DNA from: Frankiales bacterium
GTDB taxonomy: Bacteria; Actinomycetota; Actinomycetes; Mycobacteriales; Jatrophihabitantaceae
Length of the DNA: 64,000 nucleotides
Reading direction: 5' to 3'
Assembly (NCBI GenBank): GCA_025966315.1
Contig: JAOPUZ010000048.1
Coordinates: 62,001-126,000 of the forward strand
Positions 33,419 to 42,440 of this stretch are shown one piece after another. The first letter of the stretch is position 1. Every line of letters starts with the position of its first letter. A program made the position numbers and the translations under genes. Below the pieces are notes generated by a model. The model was given only the letters and a program-made list of their open reading frames with translations. It was not told the DNA's origin and did not search any database.

Positions 33419-34306
33419 CTAGCCGAGTATGCCGTCGCTGGCACGCTCGCCGGGGCGCTGATTGCGGCCGGTCTCGGGTTCCGCCTGTCGCACGTCACGC
33501 GCGAGGGAGCCCAGCAGCGCGACCGATCTGGCGCTGGCTGAGCCCGGCTCGGCGTGATACATCACCAACAGCTGACCACCTGAGTCACCGATGGACAGCT
33601 TCTCGCGGCGCAGTTCCAGCAACCCGACCTGCGGATGCTTCATTCGTACCGGACCACCCGCGAGCGCCTTGACGTCGTGCCGCGCCCACAGCCGGCGGAA
33701 GGGCTCGCTGCTAAGGGACAACTCGCCGACCAGCTGGGCGATACGGGCATCGTTGACCTCGGTGCCGATCGAGGCGCGGAACGAGGCCACCATCCCGCCG
33801 ATTGCGTGTTCCCAGTCAGGATGCAGGTCCCGTTCGGCCTCGTCGAGAAACAGCGACCGCAGCCGATTCTCCCCCAGCCGGATGTTGGGCGAAAGGGCGG
33901 TCGCGAGCCGGTTCGCCGCGAGCACGTCAAAGATCCGGCTCTCGACGAAGGCCGGCAACTCGAGCGCGTCGAGCAGCTGGCGAATGCCGACCGGCACGAC
34001 CTCGCGACGCGGACGCTTGGCGATCGTCGATCGGGCGCCGGACAGGGATAACAGATACTGCGTCGCGATCGCATCGAGGCCGAACACCCGGGCCAGCGCC
34101 TCGAGTACCTGATGGGACGGATTGCGGTCACGGCCTTGCTCGAGCCGAAGGTAGTAGTCGGCGCTGACGCCGGCGAGGGTCGCGACCTCTTCGCGGCGCA
34201 GGCCGGGTGTCCGCCGCACACCGAGGACGCGCAGCCCGGCATCGGCGGGATCGACGAGCTCACGGCGGGCCCGCAGGTATTCGCCCAACGCATTGGCTTC
34301 GGTCAT
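33419..34306 (-). CDS. XRE-type regulator with MmyB ligand-binding domain
   Basis: The 295-aa protein has an N-terminal helix-turn-helix (TPGLRREEVATLAGVSADYYLRLEQGRD, residues 33-60). A MmyB-like PAS domain follows (LPAFVESRIFDVLAANRLATALSP ... LSSEPFRRLWARHDV). This family often sits beside, and controls, an oxidoreductase gene. Here it is divergent from an aldo/keto reductase 138 bp away. Confidence 0.9.
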   Translation of the reverse strand: MTEANALGEYLRARRELVDPADAGLRVLGVRRTPGLRREEVATLAGVSADYYLRLEQGRDRNPSHQVLEALARVFGLDAIATQYLLSLSGARSTIAKRPRREVVPVGIRQLLDALELPAFVESRIFDVLAANRLATALSPNIRLGENRLRSLFLDEAERDLHPDWEHAIGGMVASFRASIGTEVNDARIAQLVGELSLSSEPFRRLWARHDVKALAGGPVRMKHPQVGLLELRREKLSIGDSGGQLLVMYHAEPGSASARSVALLGSLARDVRQAEPETGRNQRPGERASDGILG

Positions 34307-34444
34307 CCGTCCACTGTAGGTACGGCGAACGCACGGATCCTGGCCCCGCCACTCCCAGGATCACCGGCACCCTGCCAGCACGGCCACCCGCGGAGCATTG
34401 TGGATCATGTTTCGCGGCACACCGTCGTGAGCGGAAAGGAAGTT

Positions 34445-35323
34445 ATGGCATCCGCAGAATCCGTCGCCCTGCCGGGAGGCGCCTACCGCGTCGGCGACCT
34501 CGAGCTGACCCGCATGGGTTACGGCGCGATGCAACTTGCCGGGCCTGGCGTCTTCGGGCCGCCGAAGGATCGCGACGCCGCGGTCGCGGTCCTGCGCGAA
34601 GCCGTCGCGATGGGCGTCCGGCACATCGACACGGCCGATTTCTACGGCCCGCATTTCACGAACGAGATCATCCGCGAAGCGCTGGCGCCGTACCCGGACG
34701 AGCTGCACATCGTGACCAAGGTCGGCGCCCGCCGCGACGAGCAGGGCGGCTGGCCGCACGCTCGCACACCGGCCGAGCTGCGCACGCAGGTGCACGAGAA
34801 TCTGGATCACCTGGGACTCGACGTCCTTGATGTGGTGAACCTGCGCGTAGGCGGGCTCGAGGCCGCCGAGCCGGGCTCGATCGCCGAGCAATTCGAGGCC
34901 CTGGCCGAGCTACAGCAACAAGGTTTGATCCGGCACCTCGGCCTCAGCACCGTCGATGCCGAGCAGCTGGCCGAAGCGCAGTCGATTGCACCGGTTGTGT
35001 GCGTCCAGAACTTCTACAACATTGCCCGGCGCGACGACGACGCCCTGGTGGATCTCACTGCCCGGCAGGGCATCGCATTCGTGCCGTACTTTCCGCTCGG
35101 CGGCTTCTCGCCGCTGCAGTCAGACACCCTCCAGGCGGTCGCAGAGCGGCTCGGCGCGTCCGCGATGGCTGTCGCGCTCGCGTGGTTGCTGCAACGCTCA
35201 CCGAACGTTCTTCTCATCCCCGGCACGTCATCGGTGGCTCACCTGCGGGAGAACATCGCCGGCGCCGCGCTCGAACTGCCACCGCAAGCGACCGCGGAAC
35301 TCGATGCGATCGCGACGAGTTAG
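34445..35323 (+). CDS. aldo/keto reductase
   Basis: Start ATG 34445 follows GGAAAGGAAG; 292 aa. A TIM-barrel AKR pattern is clear: VRHIDTADFYGPHFTNEII (Asp and Tyr), IVTKVG (Lys), LIRHLGLSTVDAEQL, VVCVQNFYNIARR, and LIPGTSSVAHLRENI for cofactor binding. The fourth catalytic residue, normally His in a LHRxD-like strand, is replaced in DVVNLRVGG. It is divergent from, and probably regulated by, the MmyB-type regulator. Confidence 0.9.
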   Translation: MASAESVALPGGAYRVGDLELTRMGYGAMQLAGPGVFGPPKDRDAAVAVLREAVAMGVRHIDTADFYGPHFTNEIIREALAPYPDELHIVTKVGARRDEQGGWPHARTPAELRTQVHENLDHLGLDVLDVVNLRVGGLEAAEPGSIAEQFEALAELQQQGLIRHLGLSTVDAEQLAEAQSIAPVVCVQNFYNIARRDDDALVDLTARQGIAFVPYFPLGGFSPLQSDTLQAVAERLGASAMAVALAWLLQRSPNVLLIPGTSSVAHLRENIAGAALELPPQATAELDAIATS

Positions 35324-35544
35324 ACGCCCTTTTATGGGACGGCCGCAGCTGGTCATTCGACCTTGATCATCGACTCTGCCGGGTAGACATCCACCGTCCG
35401 GTGGGCGCAAGATCGGGGGGTGGAAAAGGCCGAGCCGACGCCCAAAGACCTCCGCTCGACTCTCGAGTATGGCGACGACCTGGCCGCGACCGGCTATCAA
35501 CGCAGCGGCCGGGTCGACGTGTCCACGGGTCAAAGCAGTTGACC

Positions 35545-36300
35545 GTGCCCGGCCCGGCGCCGCGGCGAGAGTTTGCGCTGGCACCGTTGACTCGCCCGTG
35601 GTTCGCCGACCCGCGACACGGCCCGTTACCGGCGCTGCTGCTCCTGCTGACCGTCAACACCGGCGTAATCGACGCGGTCAGCATCCTTAGTCTGGGCCGG
35701 GTATTCGTCGCCAACATGACCGGCAACGTCGTCTTCGTAGGCTTCGCCGTCGCCGGGGCGCCCGGGTTCTCGCTGAGCGCCTCGCTGTGGGCACTCGGCG
35801 GGTTCGTTGTCGGCGCCTACAGCGGCGGCCTGGTGGCGAACCGGTTAGGTCAAGACCGCGGCAAGTTATTCGCGATAACCGTGCTGGTGGAAGCAATCCT
35901 GTTCGCCGCCATCCTGGCCGTGAGCATCGGGTCGGGCCATACCCTGAACGGCACCGAGAACGACAGCATCGCCGCCGTCGCCGCGCTCGCACTCGGACTC
36001 CAGAACGCCGTCGTCCGCAAGCTCGCCGTACCTGACCTCACCACCACCGTCCTCACCATGACCTTGACCGGCATTGCCGCGGACGTCACCACAACCGGAC
36101 GCAGCATCACGATGGCGCGTCGAATCCTCGCGGTCCTCGCCATGCTCGGCGGTGCCATTGGCGGGGCGGCCCTCGTCCTGCACGCCGGGCGAACCGCTGC
36201 CCTGGCCGCCGCGCTCGGGCTCGTCGTTGTCACCGCCGCGGGCGCCACCGTCGCCGCGCAAGGACATCGGGTGTGGCATCAATCGCCGGTAAAGAACTGA
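35545..36300 (+). CDS. DUF1275 (YoaK-type) membrane protein
   Basis: I choose GTG 35545 (a TTG six bases earlier is possible), giving 251 aa with about six membrane helices. The family signature is NTGVIDAVSILSLGRVFVANMTGNVV, then LGLQNAVVRKLAVPDLTTTVLTMTLTGIAAD. Function is unknown. Confidence 0.87.
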   Translation: MPGPAPRREFALAPLTRPWFADPRHGPLPALLLLLTVNTGVIDAVSILSLGRVFVANMTGNVVFVGFAVAGAPGFSLSASLWALGGFVVGAYSGGLVANRLGQDRGKLFAITVLVEAILFAAILAVSIGSGHTLNGTENDSIAAVAALALGLQNAVVRKLAVPDLTTTVLTMTLTGIAADVTTTGRSITMARRILAVLAMLGGAIGGAALVLHAGRTAALAAALGLVVVTAAGATVAAQGHRVWHQSPVKN

Positions 36301-36425
36301 AGCGGCAATCGCGCTGGGCGCCCGACTGTTTCAGGCCGCTCGCGATTTAGCCAGTGACGAGGGCTATCAGGTAGCGGTGCCTGGGAACGAACCGCACTCA
36401 CACGCGAGGGTTGCAAGATGAGACG

Positions 36426-37100
36426 GTGGATGTCGCGACGACCTTGCGCTCGAACATGGTGGCCGAACTGACCAAGCGTGGCGTGCTGGTCAGCCCGGCC
36501 GTCATTCGCGCGATGCTTGCCGTGCCGCGCCACCTATTTCTTGCCGGTGTCGATCATCGCTCGGCATATGCGGACCGGGCGGTGATCGTGCTCCGCGCTG
36601 CTGATGCGACTCCAATCAGTTCGGCCTCGCAGCCAACGATGGTCGCCACGATGCTTGAACAGCTGACCATCGCCGAAGGCCACCGGGTGCTCGAGATCGG
36701 CACCGGGACGGGCTACAACGCGGCGCTGTTGGCGCTGTTGGTGGGCGACTCAGGCACAGTCGTGAGCGTCGAGATCGAGGCACACCTCGGGGCCAAAGCT
36801 GCTGAGACTCTGGCCGCCGTCGCACCTCGGCGCATCGATGTCGTCATTGGTGACGGCAACTTCGGTTATCCGAAGAACGCGCCCTATGACCGCATCATCG
36901 TCACCGCAGGCGCCCGTGAGATCGCGGCCAAGTGGGTCGATCAGCTCGTAGACGGCGGTCGCATGGTCCTACCGCTCGTTGATCGCCGCGGACTCGGTTC
37001 GGTCGTCGTGTTTGACAAGATCTGCGACCAGCTTGTCCGTCGTGGCGCTGTGAGATGCGGGTTCCTACTACTTTGTGAACACGCCACCGGGACCGACTGA
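36426..37100 (+). CDS. pcm: protein-L-isoaspartate O-methyltransferase-like
   Basis: GTG 36426 gives 224 aa. The SAM-binding motif VLEIGTGTGYNAALLALL and the preceding SASQPTMVATMLEQL (isoaspartyl substrate loop) are typical of PCMT. VEIEAHLGAKAAETL, DVVIGDGNFGYPKNAPYDRIIVTAG and QLVDGGRMVLPL complete the fold. It repairs or marks damaged aspartyl residues; actinobacterial paralogues also tailor peptides, but no precursor gene is visible nearby. Confidence 0.87.
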   Translation: MDVATTLRSNMVAELTKRGVLVSPAVIRAMLAVPRHLFLAGVDHRSAYADRAVIVLRAADATPISSASQPTMVATMLEQLTIAEGHRVLEIGTGTGYNAALLALLVGDSGTVVSVEIEAHLGAKAAETLAAVAPRRIDVVIGDGNFGYPKNAPYDRIIVTAGAREIAAKWVDQLVDGGRMVLPLVDRRGLGSVVVFDKICDQLVRRGAVRCGFLLLCEHATGTD

Positions 37101-37111
37101 ACGCCGATAGC

Positions 37112-38131
37112 TCAGCGCCAGCCAAGCGCCGGCGCGACATAAGTCAGCAGCGACTCGAGGAGGTGGGCGCAGTAGTCGACACCGAGCTGGTTAGGAATGG
37201 TCAGCAGCAGGGTGTCGGCAGCGGCGATCGCCTCATCCTGGGCCAGTTGCTCGATGAGCTGGTCGGGCGCCCCGGCATAGGTCTTGCCGAAGCGCGCCTT
37301 TCCGCCGTCGATGAACCCGACCTGGTCCTGCGATCCGGCGTCACGTCCGAAGTACGCGCGGTCCAGGTCATTGACCATCGGGAAGATGCTGCGGCTGACC
37401 GAGACGCGAGCGTCGCGGGCGTGGCCGGCGTCGGCCCAGGCCTTACGGAATCGCTCGATCTGCTCGGCCTGTAACTGATGAAACGGCACACCGGTGTCCT
37501 CGCTGAGCAGCGTCGAACTCATCAGGTTCATCCCCTGCTCGGCAGCCCACTCGGCGGTCTTGCGGGTGCCCGCGCCCCACCAGATCCGTTCGCGCAGACC
37601 TTCGGAATGTGGCTCGATGCGAAGCAGCCCCGGTGGGTTGGCGAACATCGGCCGCGGGCTCGGCTCGGCGAATCCTTCGCCCTCTAGGACGTCAAGAAAC
37701 ACCCGGGTGTGCTCGCGGGCCATGTCGGCTTGATCGGTGCCCTCGTCCGGCACGTAGCCGAAGTAGCGGTAGCCCTCGATAACCTGCTCGGGCGATCCGC
37801 GGCTTATCCCGAGTTGCAATCTTCCGCCCGAGATGAGATCGGCGGAGCCGGCGTCCTCGGCCATGTAGAGCGGGTTCTCGTAGCGCATGTCGATCACGCC
37901 GGTCCCGATCTCAATCGTGCTGGTGCGGGCACCGACGGCCGCGAGGAGCGGGAACGGCGAGGCAAGCTGATTGGCGAAATGGTGCACCCGGAAGTACGCC
38001 CCGTCCGCACCGAGCTCTTCGGCGGCGACCGCCAGATCGATAGACTGCAGCAGCACGTCCGAGGCCGAACGGGCCTGCGAATGCTGCGAGGACGTCCAGT
38101 GGCCGAACGACAAGAACCCGATGCGCTTCAT
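37112..38131 (-). CDS. luciferase-like (LLM) flavin-dependent monooxygenase
   Basis: The 339-aa protein begins MKRIGFLSFGHW, and has FRVHHFANQLASPFPLLAAV and IEIGTGVIDMRYENPLYMAEDAGSADLISGGRLQLGISRGSPEQV, a bacterial luciferase-type barrel of the FMN-dependent class. It has the long form (about 340 aa) rather than the F420 form. It is convergent with the pcm gene and divergent from a NUDIX gene. Substrate unknown. Confidence 0.88.
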   Translation of the reverse strand: MKRIGFLSFGHWTSSQHSQARSASDVLLQSIDLAVAAEELGADGAYFRVHHFANQLASPFPLLAAVGARTSTIEIGTGVIDMRYENPLYMAEDAGSADLISGGRLQLGISRGSPEQVIEGYRYFGYVPDEGTDQADMAREHTRVFLDVLEGEGFAEPSPRPMFANPPGLLRIEPHSEGLRERIWWGAGTRKTAEWAAEQGMNLMSSTLLSEDTGVPFHQLQAEQIERFRKAWADAGHARDARVSVSRSIFPMVNDLDRAYFGRDAGSQDQVGFIDGGKARFGKTYAGAPDQLIEQLAQDEAIAAADTLLLTIPNQLGVDYCAHLLESLLTYVAPALGWR

Positions 38132-38250
38132 GATGGCCAGAACGCCTGGCTCGTCGCTGCTCTTCCATGTCCAGCGTGCATCACAGCAACCGCAAAACTC
38201 CCGGCACTGGCATGTCGAGCCACTGGTATGTCCAGCGATACGTTCGGCTG

Positions 38251-38700
38251 GTGAAGTTCACGGATTACGACACCAGGATCGCCGGCTACGCGGTCGTTTT
38301 GGATGCCGAGGACCGGATTCTGCTGTCCTGGTACAACGGCGGGGGCCGCGATGAGCCGGGGTGGATGCTGCCCGGTGGCGGGGTCGAATACGCCGAGACC
38401 ATAGAGGCCGCGATCGTCCGGGAAGTGCGAGAAGAGACCGGCTACGACGTGGCACTGGACTGGCCATTGGTGACCCACTCGGTCACCTGGGATAGCCGCC
38501 CGGATTCGCCGCGCCCCTACAAGTCGGTTCGCATCATCTACTCGGCGCATGTCTGCGGTGGCAGCCTCGGCACCCTCGAAGTCGGTGGCACCACCGATCA
38601 CGCGGCCTGGATGCTGCTGAGCGACGTCCCGTTGACCAACGCCCGCGCGGAAATTGTCGACATCGGTGTCGCGGCCTTCCAGCGCGCCCGCGAGCGTTAA
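38251..38700 (+). CDS. NUDIX hydrolase
   Basis: From GTG 38251 ([15 protein letters not shown]) the product is 149 aa. The NUDIX box [23 protein letters not shown] (23-residue pattern G-x5-E-x7-RE-x2-EE) is complete. It should hydrolyse a nucleoside diphosphate derivative. An ATG at 38212 or 38167 would add unconserved residues. Confidence 0.88.
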   Translation: MKFTDYDTRIAGYAVVLDAEDRILLSWYNGGGRDEPGWMLPGGGVEYAETIEAAIVREVREETGYDVALDWPLVTHSVTWDSRPDSPRPYKSVRIIYSAHVCGGSLGTLEVGGTTDHAAWMLLSDVPLTNARAEIVDIGVAAFQRARER

Positions 38701-38872
38701 AGCAACGCGCGCAGGACCGAGCGGGCGGTCCACCCGCTCTATCAGTTGGCCTTTAGCGACTGAGCCATCACCCGGAGGTGGCCTGCTCTGCTCGGTGACT
38801 CGCTCCGTGACATTGCGCCCCGCGTTGCAGAATTCGCCGTCACGGGCATACTCGCTTGCCGTTGACCGAGCC

Positions 38873-38908
38873 CGTACGCTGGTTAGCGCCCGTACGCTGG
38901 TTAGCGCC
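38873..38908. repeat. perfect 18-bp direct repeat, two units
   Basis: CGTACGCTGGTTAGCGCC occurs at 38873-38890 and again at 38891-38908, 45 bp upstream of the LuxR-type regulator start. It could be a duplicated activator or autoregulatory site. Confidence 0.9.
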
Positions 38909-38952
38909 AATTGGCACGCGCCCGGCGTGGACACTAAGGCAGGCCTCCGACG

Positions 38953-41592
38953 GTGGACCGCTCAGCTCCCCGGCTGATCGACCGGGGTGACCTTCTCGCC
39001 GCACTGGATCGCGCGGCGGAGCGCAGAGTGACGACCATCTCGGCTCCGGCCGGCAGCGGGAAGACGTCGTTACTGCGCGCCTGGGCCGACCGGCCGGGCC
39101 AGCCACACCGGGTCGCCATCGTCCATGTCCGACGCGACGAGCAGGATGCGCAGCTCTTCTGGCTTGCCGTGCTCGGCGCGGTCCGTCAGGCTCCCGGCAC
39201 AATCGGCGGCGCGGACCCGCCAACAGCGACACCGGAATTCAATGGGCCGGCGATGACTGACCGGGTGCTGTCGGAGTTCGCTGACCAGCCCGACCGCGTC
39301 ATCTTGGTGATCGATGATCTTCACGAGCTGAACTCGCCGGATGCGCTCGCCGAGCTCACCCGGTTGCTGACGAACCTTCCCGGCAACGTACATGCCGTGC
39401 TGGCCACCCGTCGCGATCTTCCGCTGCGCCTGCAGCAGCTGCGCCTGTCCGGCGAGCTGGCTGAGATCCGCGCGGCGGACCTGCGCTTCAGCGAGCGCGA
39501 AACACGCGACCTTCTCGAAGCCTCGGGCATCACGTTGTCGCCGGCCGCCCTGGCTCTGTTGCACCGGCGCACTGAAGGGTGGGCCGCGGGCCTGCGGCTC
39601 GCGGCTATTTCACTGGCTCATCACCCCGACCCGGAGCGGTTCGTAGAGGAATTCTCCGGCAGCGACCGGACTGTCGCCGAATATCTGATGGCCGAAATGC
39701 TGGAACGCCAGCCAGAGGAGGTGCAGCAGCTCCTGCTGCGCACCTCGCTGCCCGATCGCGTCAATGGTGAACTGGCGGATCTGCTGACGGGTCGTCCGGG
39801 CTCGGAACGGATCCTACTGGCACTCGAAGACGCGAACGCGTTTGTCATCTCGCTCGACCCGGAGCGAGCGTGGTTTCGTTACCACCACCTGTTCGCGGAT
39901 CTGCTTCGGCTGGAGCTGCGCCGTGCGTTGCCCGAAGAAGTGCCGGTGCTGCACCGGCGCGCTGCTGAGTGGTTTATCCAGCATGACCAGGTGGTTGACG
40001 CCATTCGGCACGCTCAAGCGGCAGGCGATTGGCCCGGTGCCGCCCGGCTGCTCGCCGACAATTCGTTCAGCCTGACGCTCGACGGGCAACTGCAGACCGT
40101 GGACGCGCTGTTGCGGGCCTTCCCGCGGGGGGCTGGCGGGGACTACCCGGAGCTTGCCCTGGTGCACGCGGTCGTTGACCTTTTTGTGCGGGGACGCCTG
40201 GACGAGGCGGCCGCCCACTTGGCGGTAGCCGCAACGTGCGCCGAGGCGGCGCCACCGGATCGCCAGCGCCGCCTCCGCGTCGCAGTCGCATCGCTGAAGC
40301 TGTCCCTGGCGAGGCGGCGCGGGCATTTTGCCGGCGTCGCCGAACAGGCCAAATTCCTCGCCTCCCCGGTAACCGGGGAGTCCCACGAGGACATTGCGCT
40401 CGGTAGCGACCTGCGGGCGGTGGCGTTGTTGAGCCTCGGGACCGTCGAGGCGTGGTTCCTGGCGCTACCAGGTGCTGAACGCCACCTGCGGGAGGGCGCC
40501 GTGCTGGCCCGGGAGATCGGCCGGCCTTACCTCGAAGTCGCCTGCCTGGCCCAGCTCGGTTTCGCGTCGATGGCCGGCCCGTTCGCCACGACCCGTCGGC
40601 GCTGCCATGAGGCGATAGCGCTTGCTGACCGGTATGGCTGGGGCACGGATCCCGTCGTCGCGCCCGCGCTGCTAACGCTGGCCGGCAACCTGGTTTTGAC
40701 GGGTGAGTTTGACGAAGCCGAGCGATGGCTGCAGCGCACCGAACAAGCCCTGCAAACAGACACCGGGCCCGATATCAGACTGCCGGTACACATTGTGACA
40801 GGCCTCCTGCACGCCGGCCGCCGCCGCCACCGTGAGGCGCTCGAGGAATTCAGCGCGGCCGAACATCTGCAGTCGCAGCTAGAGGGGTCGCACGCGCTGG
40901 CGAGCCAGGTGACCGGATGGATGCTGGCCACCCAAGCCCGCGGCGGGCAGCTCGGCGAGGCCCGTGCCTCCCTCGTGGCGCTCGATGACGAGCGGGCCAG
41001 CTCAGGCGAAATCGGCGTTGCTCGGGCGGTGATCTGCCTCGCGGAAGGCAATCCGGCGACTGCCCTTGCCGCCGTGCAGAATGTTCTGGACGGCACGGCT
41101 CCCGTCGTCGGTTACGTCACGGTCGTTGAGGCTCAGCTGCTAGCCGGGCTGGCCCACCGTGAGCTCGGTGACCAGCGTGCGGCGAATCAGGCCGCCGAAC
41201 GCGCCCTCGGTCTCGCCGAGTCGGACCACTTGATCCTGCCGTTCGTGTTGACGGGGTCAGCTGAGTTACTCGAGGCGGTGCCACGGCATGAGACGGCTCA
41301 CGCCGCGCTGCTCGCCGACATCCTCGACGTCGTGCACGGCTCATCCCTGGCGGCCAAAGACCATGCCCCATCAGCGCCAACGGAGGAGCTCAGCCCAACC
41401 GAGCTCAGGGTGCTGCGATATCTGCCGACCAACCTGTCCAGGGTGGAGATCGCTCGCGAGCTATCCGTCTCGGTGAACACGGTCAACACGCATGTCCGCA
41501 GCATCTACGCCAAGCTCCAGGCCCGCGATCGCTCCTCGGCAGTGCAGCGCGCCCGAGAGCTGCGGCTGCTGTCAGCAGGCCGTATGCGTTAG
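38953..41592 (+). CDS. large STAND ATPase LuxR-family regulator (MalT-like)
   Basis: The 879-aa protein begins at GTG 38953. The NTPase has Walker A APAGSGKT (31-38) and Walker B RVILVIDDLHE (about 115-125). A winged-helix-like segment and a long TPR-type helical superhelix (about 380-780) follow. The C-terminal LuxR helix-turn-helix is LSPTELRVLRYLPTNLSRVEIARELSVSVNTVNTHVRSI. Such proteins sense a small ligand and activate nearby genes after ATP-driven oligomerisation. Two perfect 18-bp repeats precede it, and two small unknown genes follow. Confidence 0.93.
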   Translation: MDRSAPRLIDRGDLLAALDRAAERRVTTISAPAGSGKTSLLRAWADRPGQPHRVAIVHVRRDEQDAQLFWLAVLGAVRQAPGTIGGADPPTATPEFNGPAMTDRVLSEFADQPDRVILVIDDLHELNSPDALAELTRLLTNLPGNVHAVLATRRDLPLRLQQLRLSGELAEIRAADLRFSERETRDLLEASGITLSPAALALLHRRTEGWAAGLRLAAISLAHHPDPERFVEEFSGSDRTVAEYLMAEMLERQPEEVQQLLLRTSLPDRVNGELADLLTGRPGSERILLALEDANAFVISLDPERAWFRYHHLFADLLRLELRRALPEEVPVLHRRAAEWFIQHDQVVDAIRHAQAAGDWPGAARLLADNSFSLTLDGQLQTVDALLRAFPRGAGGDYPELALVHAVVDLFVRGRLDEAAAHLAVAATCAEAAPPDRQRRLRVAVASLKLSLARRRGHFAGVAEQAKFLASPVTGESHEDIALGSDLRAVALLSLGTVEAWFLALPGAERHLREGAVLAREIGRPYLEVACLAQLGFASMAGPFATTRRRCHEAIALADRYGWGTDPVVAPALLTLAGNLVLTGEFDEAERWLQRTEQALQTDTGPDIRLPVHIVTGLLHAGRRRHREALEEFSAAEHLQSQLEGSHALASQVTGWMLATQARGGQLGEARASLVALDDERASSGEIGVARAVICLAEGNPATALAAVQNVLDGTAPVVGYVTVVEAQLLAGLAHRELGDQRAANQAAERALGLAESDHLILPFVLTGSAELLEAVPRHETAHAALLADILDVVHGSSLAAKDHAPSAPTEELSPTELRVLRYLPTNLSRVEIARELSVSVNTVNTHVRSIYAKLQARDRSSAVQRARELRLLSAGRMR

Positions 41593-41648
41593 CGGGTCAC
41601 CTAATCTTGGTGATGAGGGTTCACCTTCCCGCGCCCGACCATGGCCTC

Positions 41649-41897
41649 ATGGACTCGGCACCGGCCCGGTACGCGATCCGGATCCGCGGCCACCTCGGCG
41701 AGGCGGTGCTTTCTGCGTTCCCGGCGCTGGTCCCTCAACACCTCGGCGCCGACACCGTCCTCACCGGCGCGCTGGACCGGTCGGCGCTCTACGGCGTGCT
41801 GGCTGAGGTCGAGGCGCTCGGCCTCGAACTCGTCGAGATGAACCAGATCAACCCACAACCCGAATCACCAGAGTCAGGTGACAGCCGCCCACGCTGA
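41649..41897 (+). CDS. 82-aa hypothetical protein
   Basis: From ATG 41649 (MDSAPARYAIRIRGHLGEAV) the protein has an alpha/beta pattern with a conserved-looking core LSAFPALVPQHLGADTVLTG and ends in an acidic tail. Such short proteins with a RIRGHLG start often follow LuxR/MalT-type regulators in actinobacteria. No function is known to me. Confidence 0.65.
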   Translation: MDSAPARYAIRIRGHLGEAVLSAFPALVPQHLGADTVLTGALDRSALYGVLAEVEALGLELVEMNQINPQPESPESGDSRPR

Positions 41898-41976
41898 CGC
41901 CCAACTACCTTCGGCGCACGCACGGCACGGACGAGAGCTGGGCCGGCCTGCAGATCCAAATATTGGGAGGCATGAC

Positions 41977-42228
41977 ATGCCCACCACTGTGCAGCCGTCC
42001 ATGACACGGCTCAACGTGAACGAAGCGTGGTACGAGGCGTTGTTCGCATCCGAGCTGCAGCCATCCGAGGCCCCAACCACCGAAGTGGTCGTGCACGCCA
42101 TCAGCTGCGCCCTGCGGCGCTTCGGCGTCCGTGGCTGTGCCGAACAGATGGCACAGGAGTTCGGCGACCACCCAGACGCGGCCGCCAACCGTATGCGCTG
42201 GGTGCGCCAGCTCGCCCATGCGGCGTGA
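41977..42228 (+). CDS. 83-aa hypothetical protein
   Basis: ATG 41977 has GGGAGG six bases upstream. The product (MPTTVQPSMTRLNVNEAWYE ...) is mostly helical, with two Cys (SCALRRFGVRGC) and a C-terminal helix RMRWVRQLAHAA. No family recognised. It follows the other small gene and may be co-transcribed with the LuxR regulator. Confidence 0.6.
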   Translation: MPTTVQPSMTRLNVNEAWYEALFASELQPSEAPTTEVVVHAISCALRRFGVRGCAEQMAQEFGDHPDAAANRMRWVRQLAHAA

Positions 42229-42236
42229 GGGGGACG

Positions 42237-42362
42237 ATGAACGAGTCCTGTTACCGGTGCGGACCAGCGGTCTGCGCGGTCTACCGCGTCAGCCGGGACG
42301 GCGAGCTGCTCGCGAACGCACGTAGTCCTCGAGAGCGTGCCGAGCCAGCGCCGACACGCTGA
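42237..42362 (+). pseudogene. truncated zinc-ribbon-type small protein gene
   Basis: ATG 42237 follows a strong GAGGGGG. The 41-aa product MNESCYRCGPAVCAVYRVSR-DGELL starts like the short actinobacterial zinc-ribbon proteins (CxxCG...GELL-FC). After GELL it abruptly runs into sequence that on the other strand encodes the tail of a ribbon-helix-helix antitoxin (see 42309-42369). The second Cys pair is thus missing: the gene looks cut by the arrival of the neighbouring element. Confidence 0.5.
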
Positions 42363-42369
42363 CGCCCCC
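42309..42369 (-). pseudogene. remnant of ribbon-helix-helix antitoxin gene (C-terminal end)
   Basis: The minus strand encodes GVSVSALARHALEDYVRSRA, nearly identical to the end of the intact antitoxin at 45926-46252 (GVSLSALARHALEDYVRSRA). The DNA match is also close, with scattered substitutions. Nothing of the antitoxin N-terminus is present upstream. It is a relic of a related element copy. Confidence 0.75.
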
Positions 42370-42440
42370 TTCGACTAAGAGCCCCAGCGATATCCGCCAG
42401 TCGACCAACAGCTCCCGCAGGGGCGCCAAAGCGGGCGATT

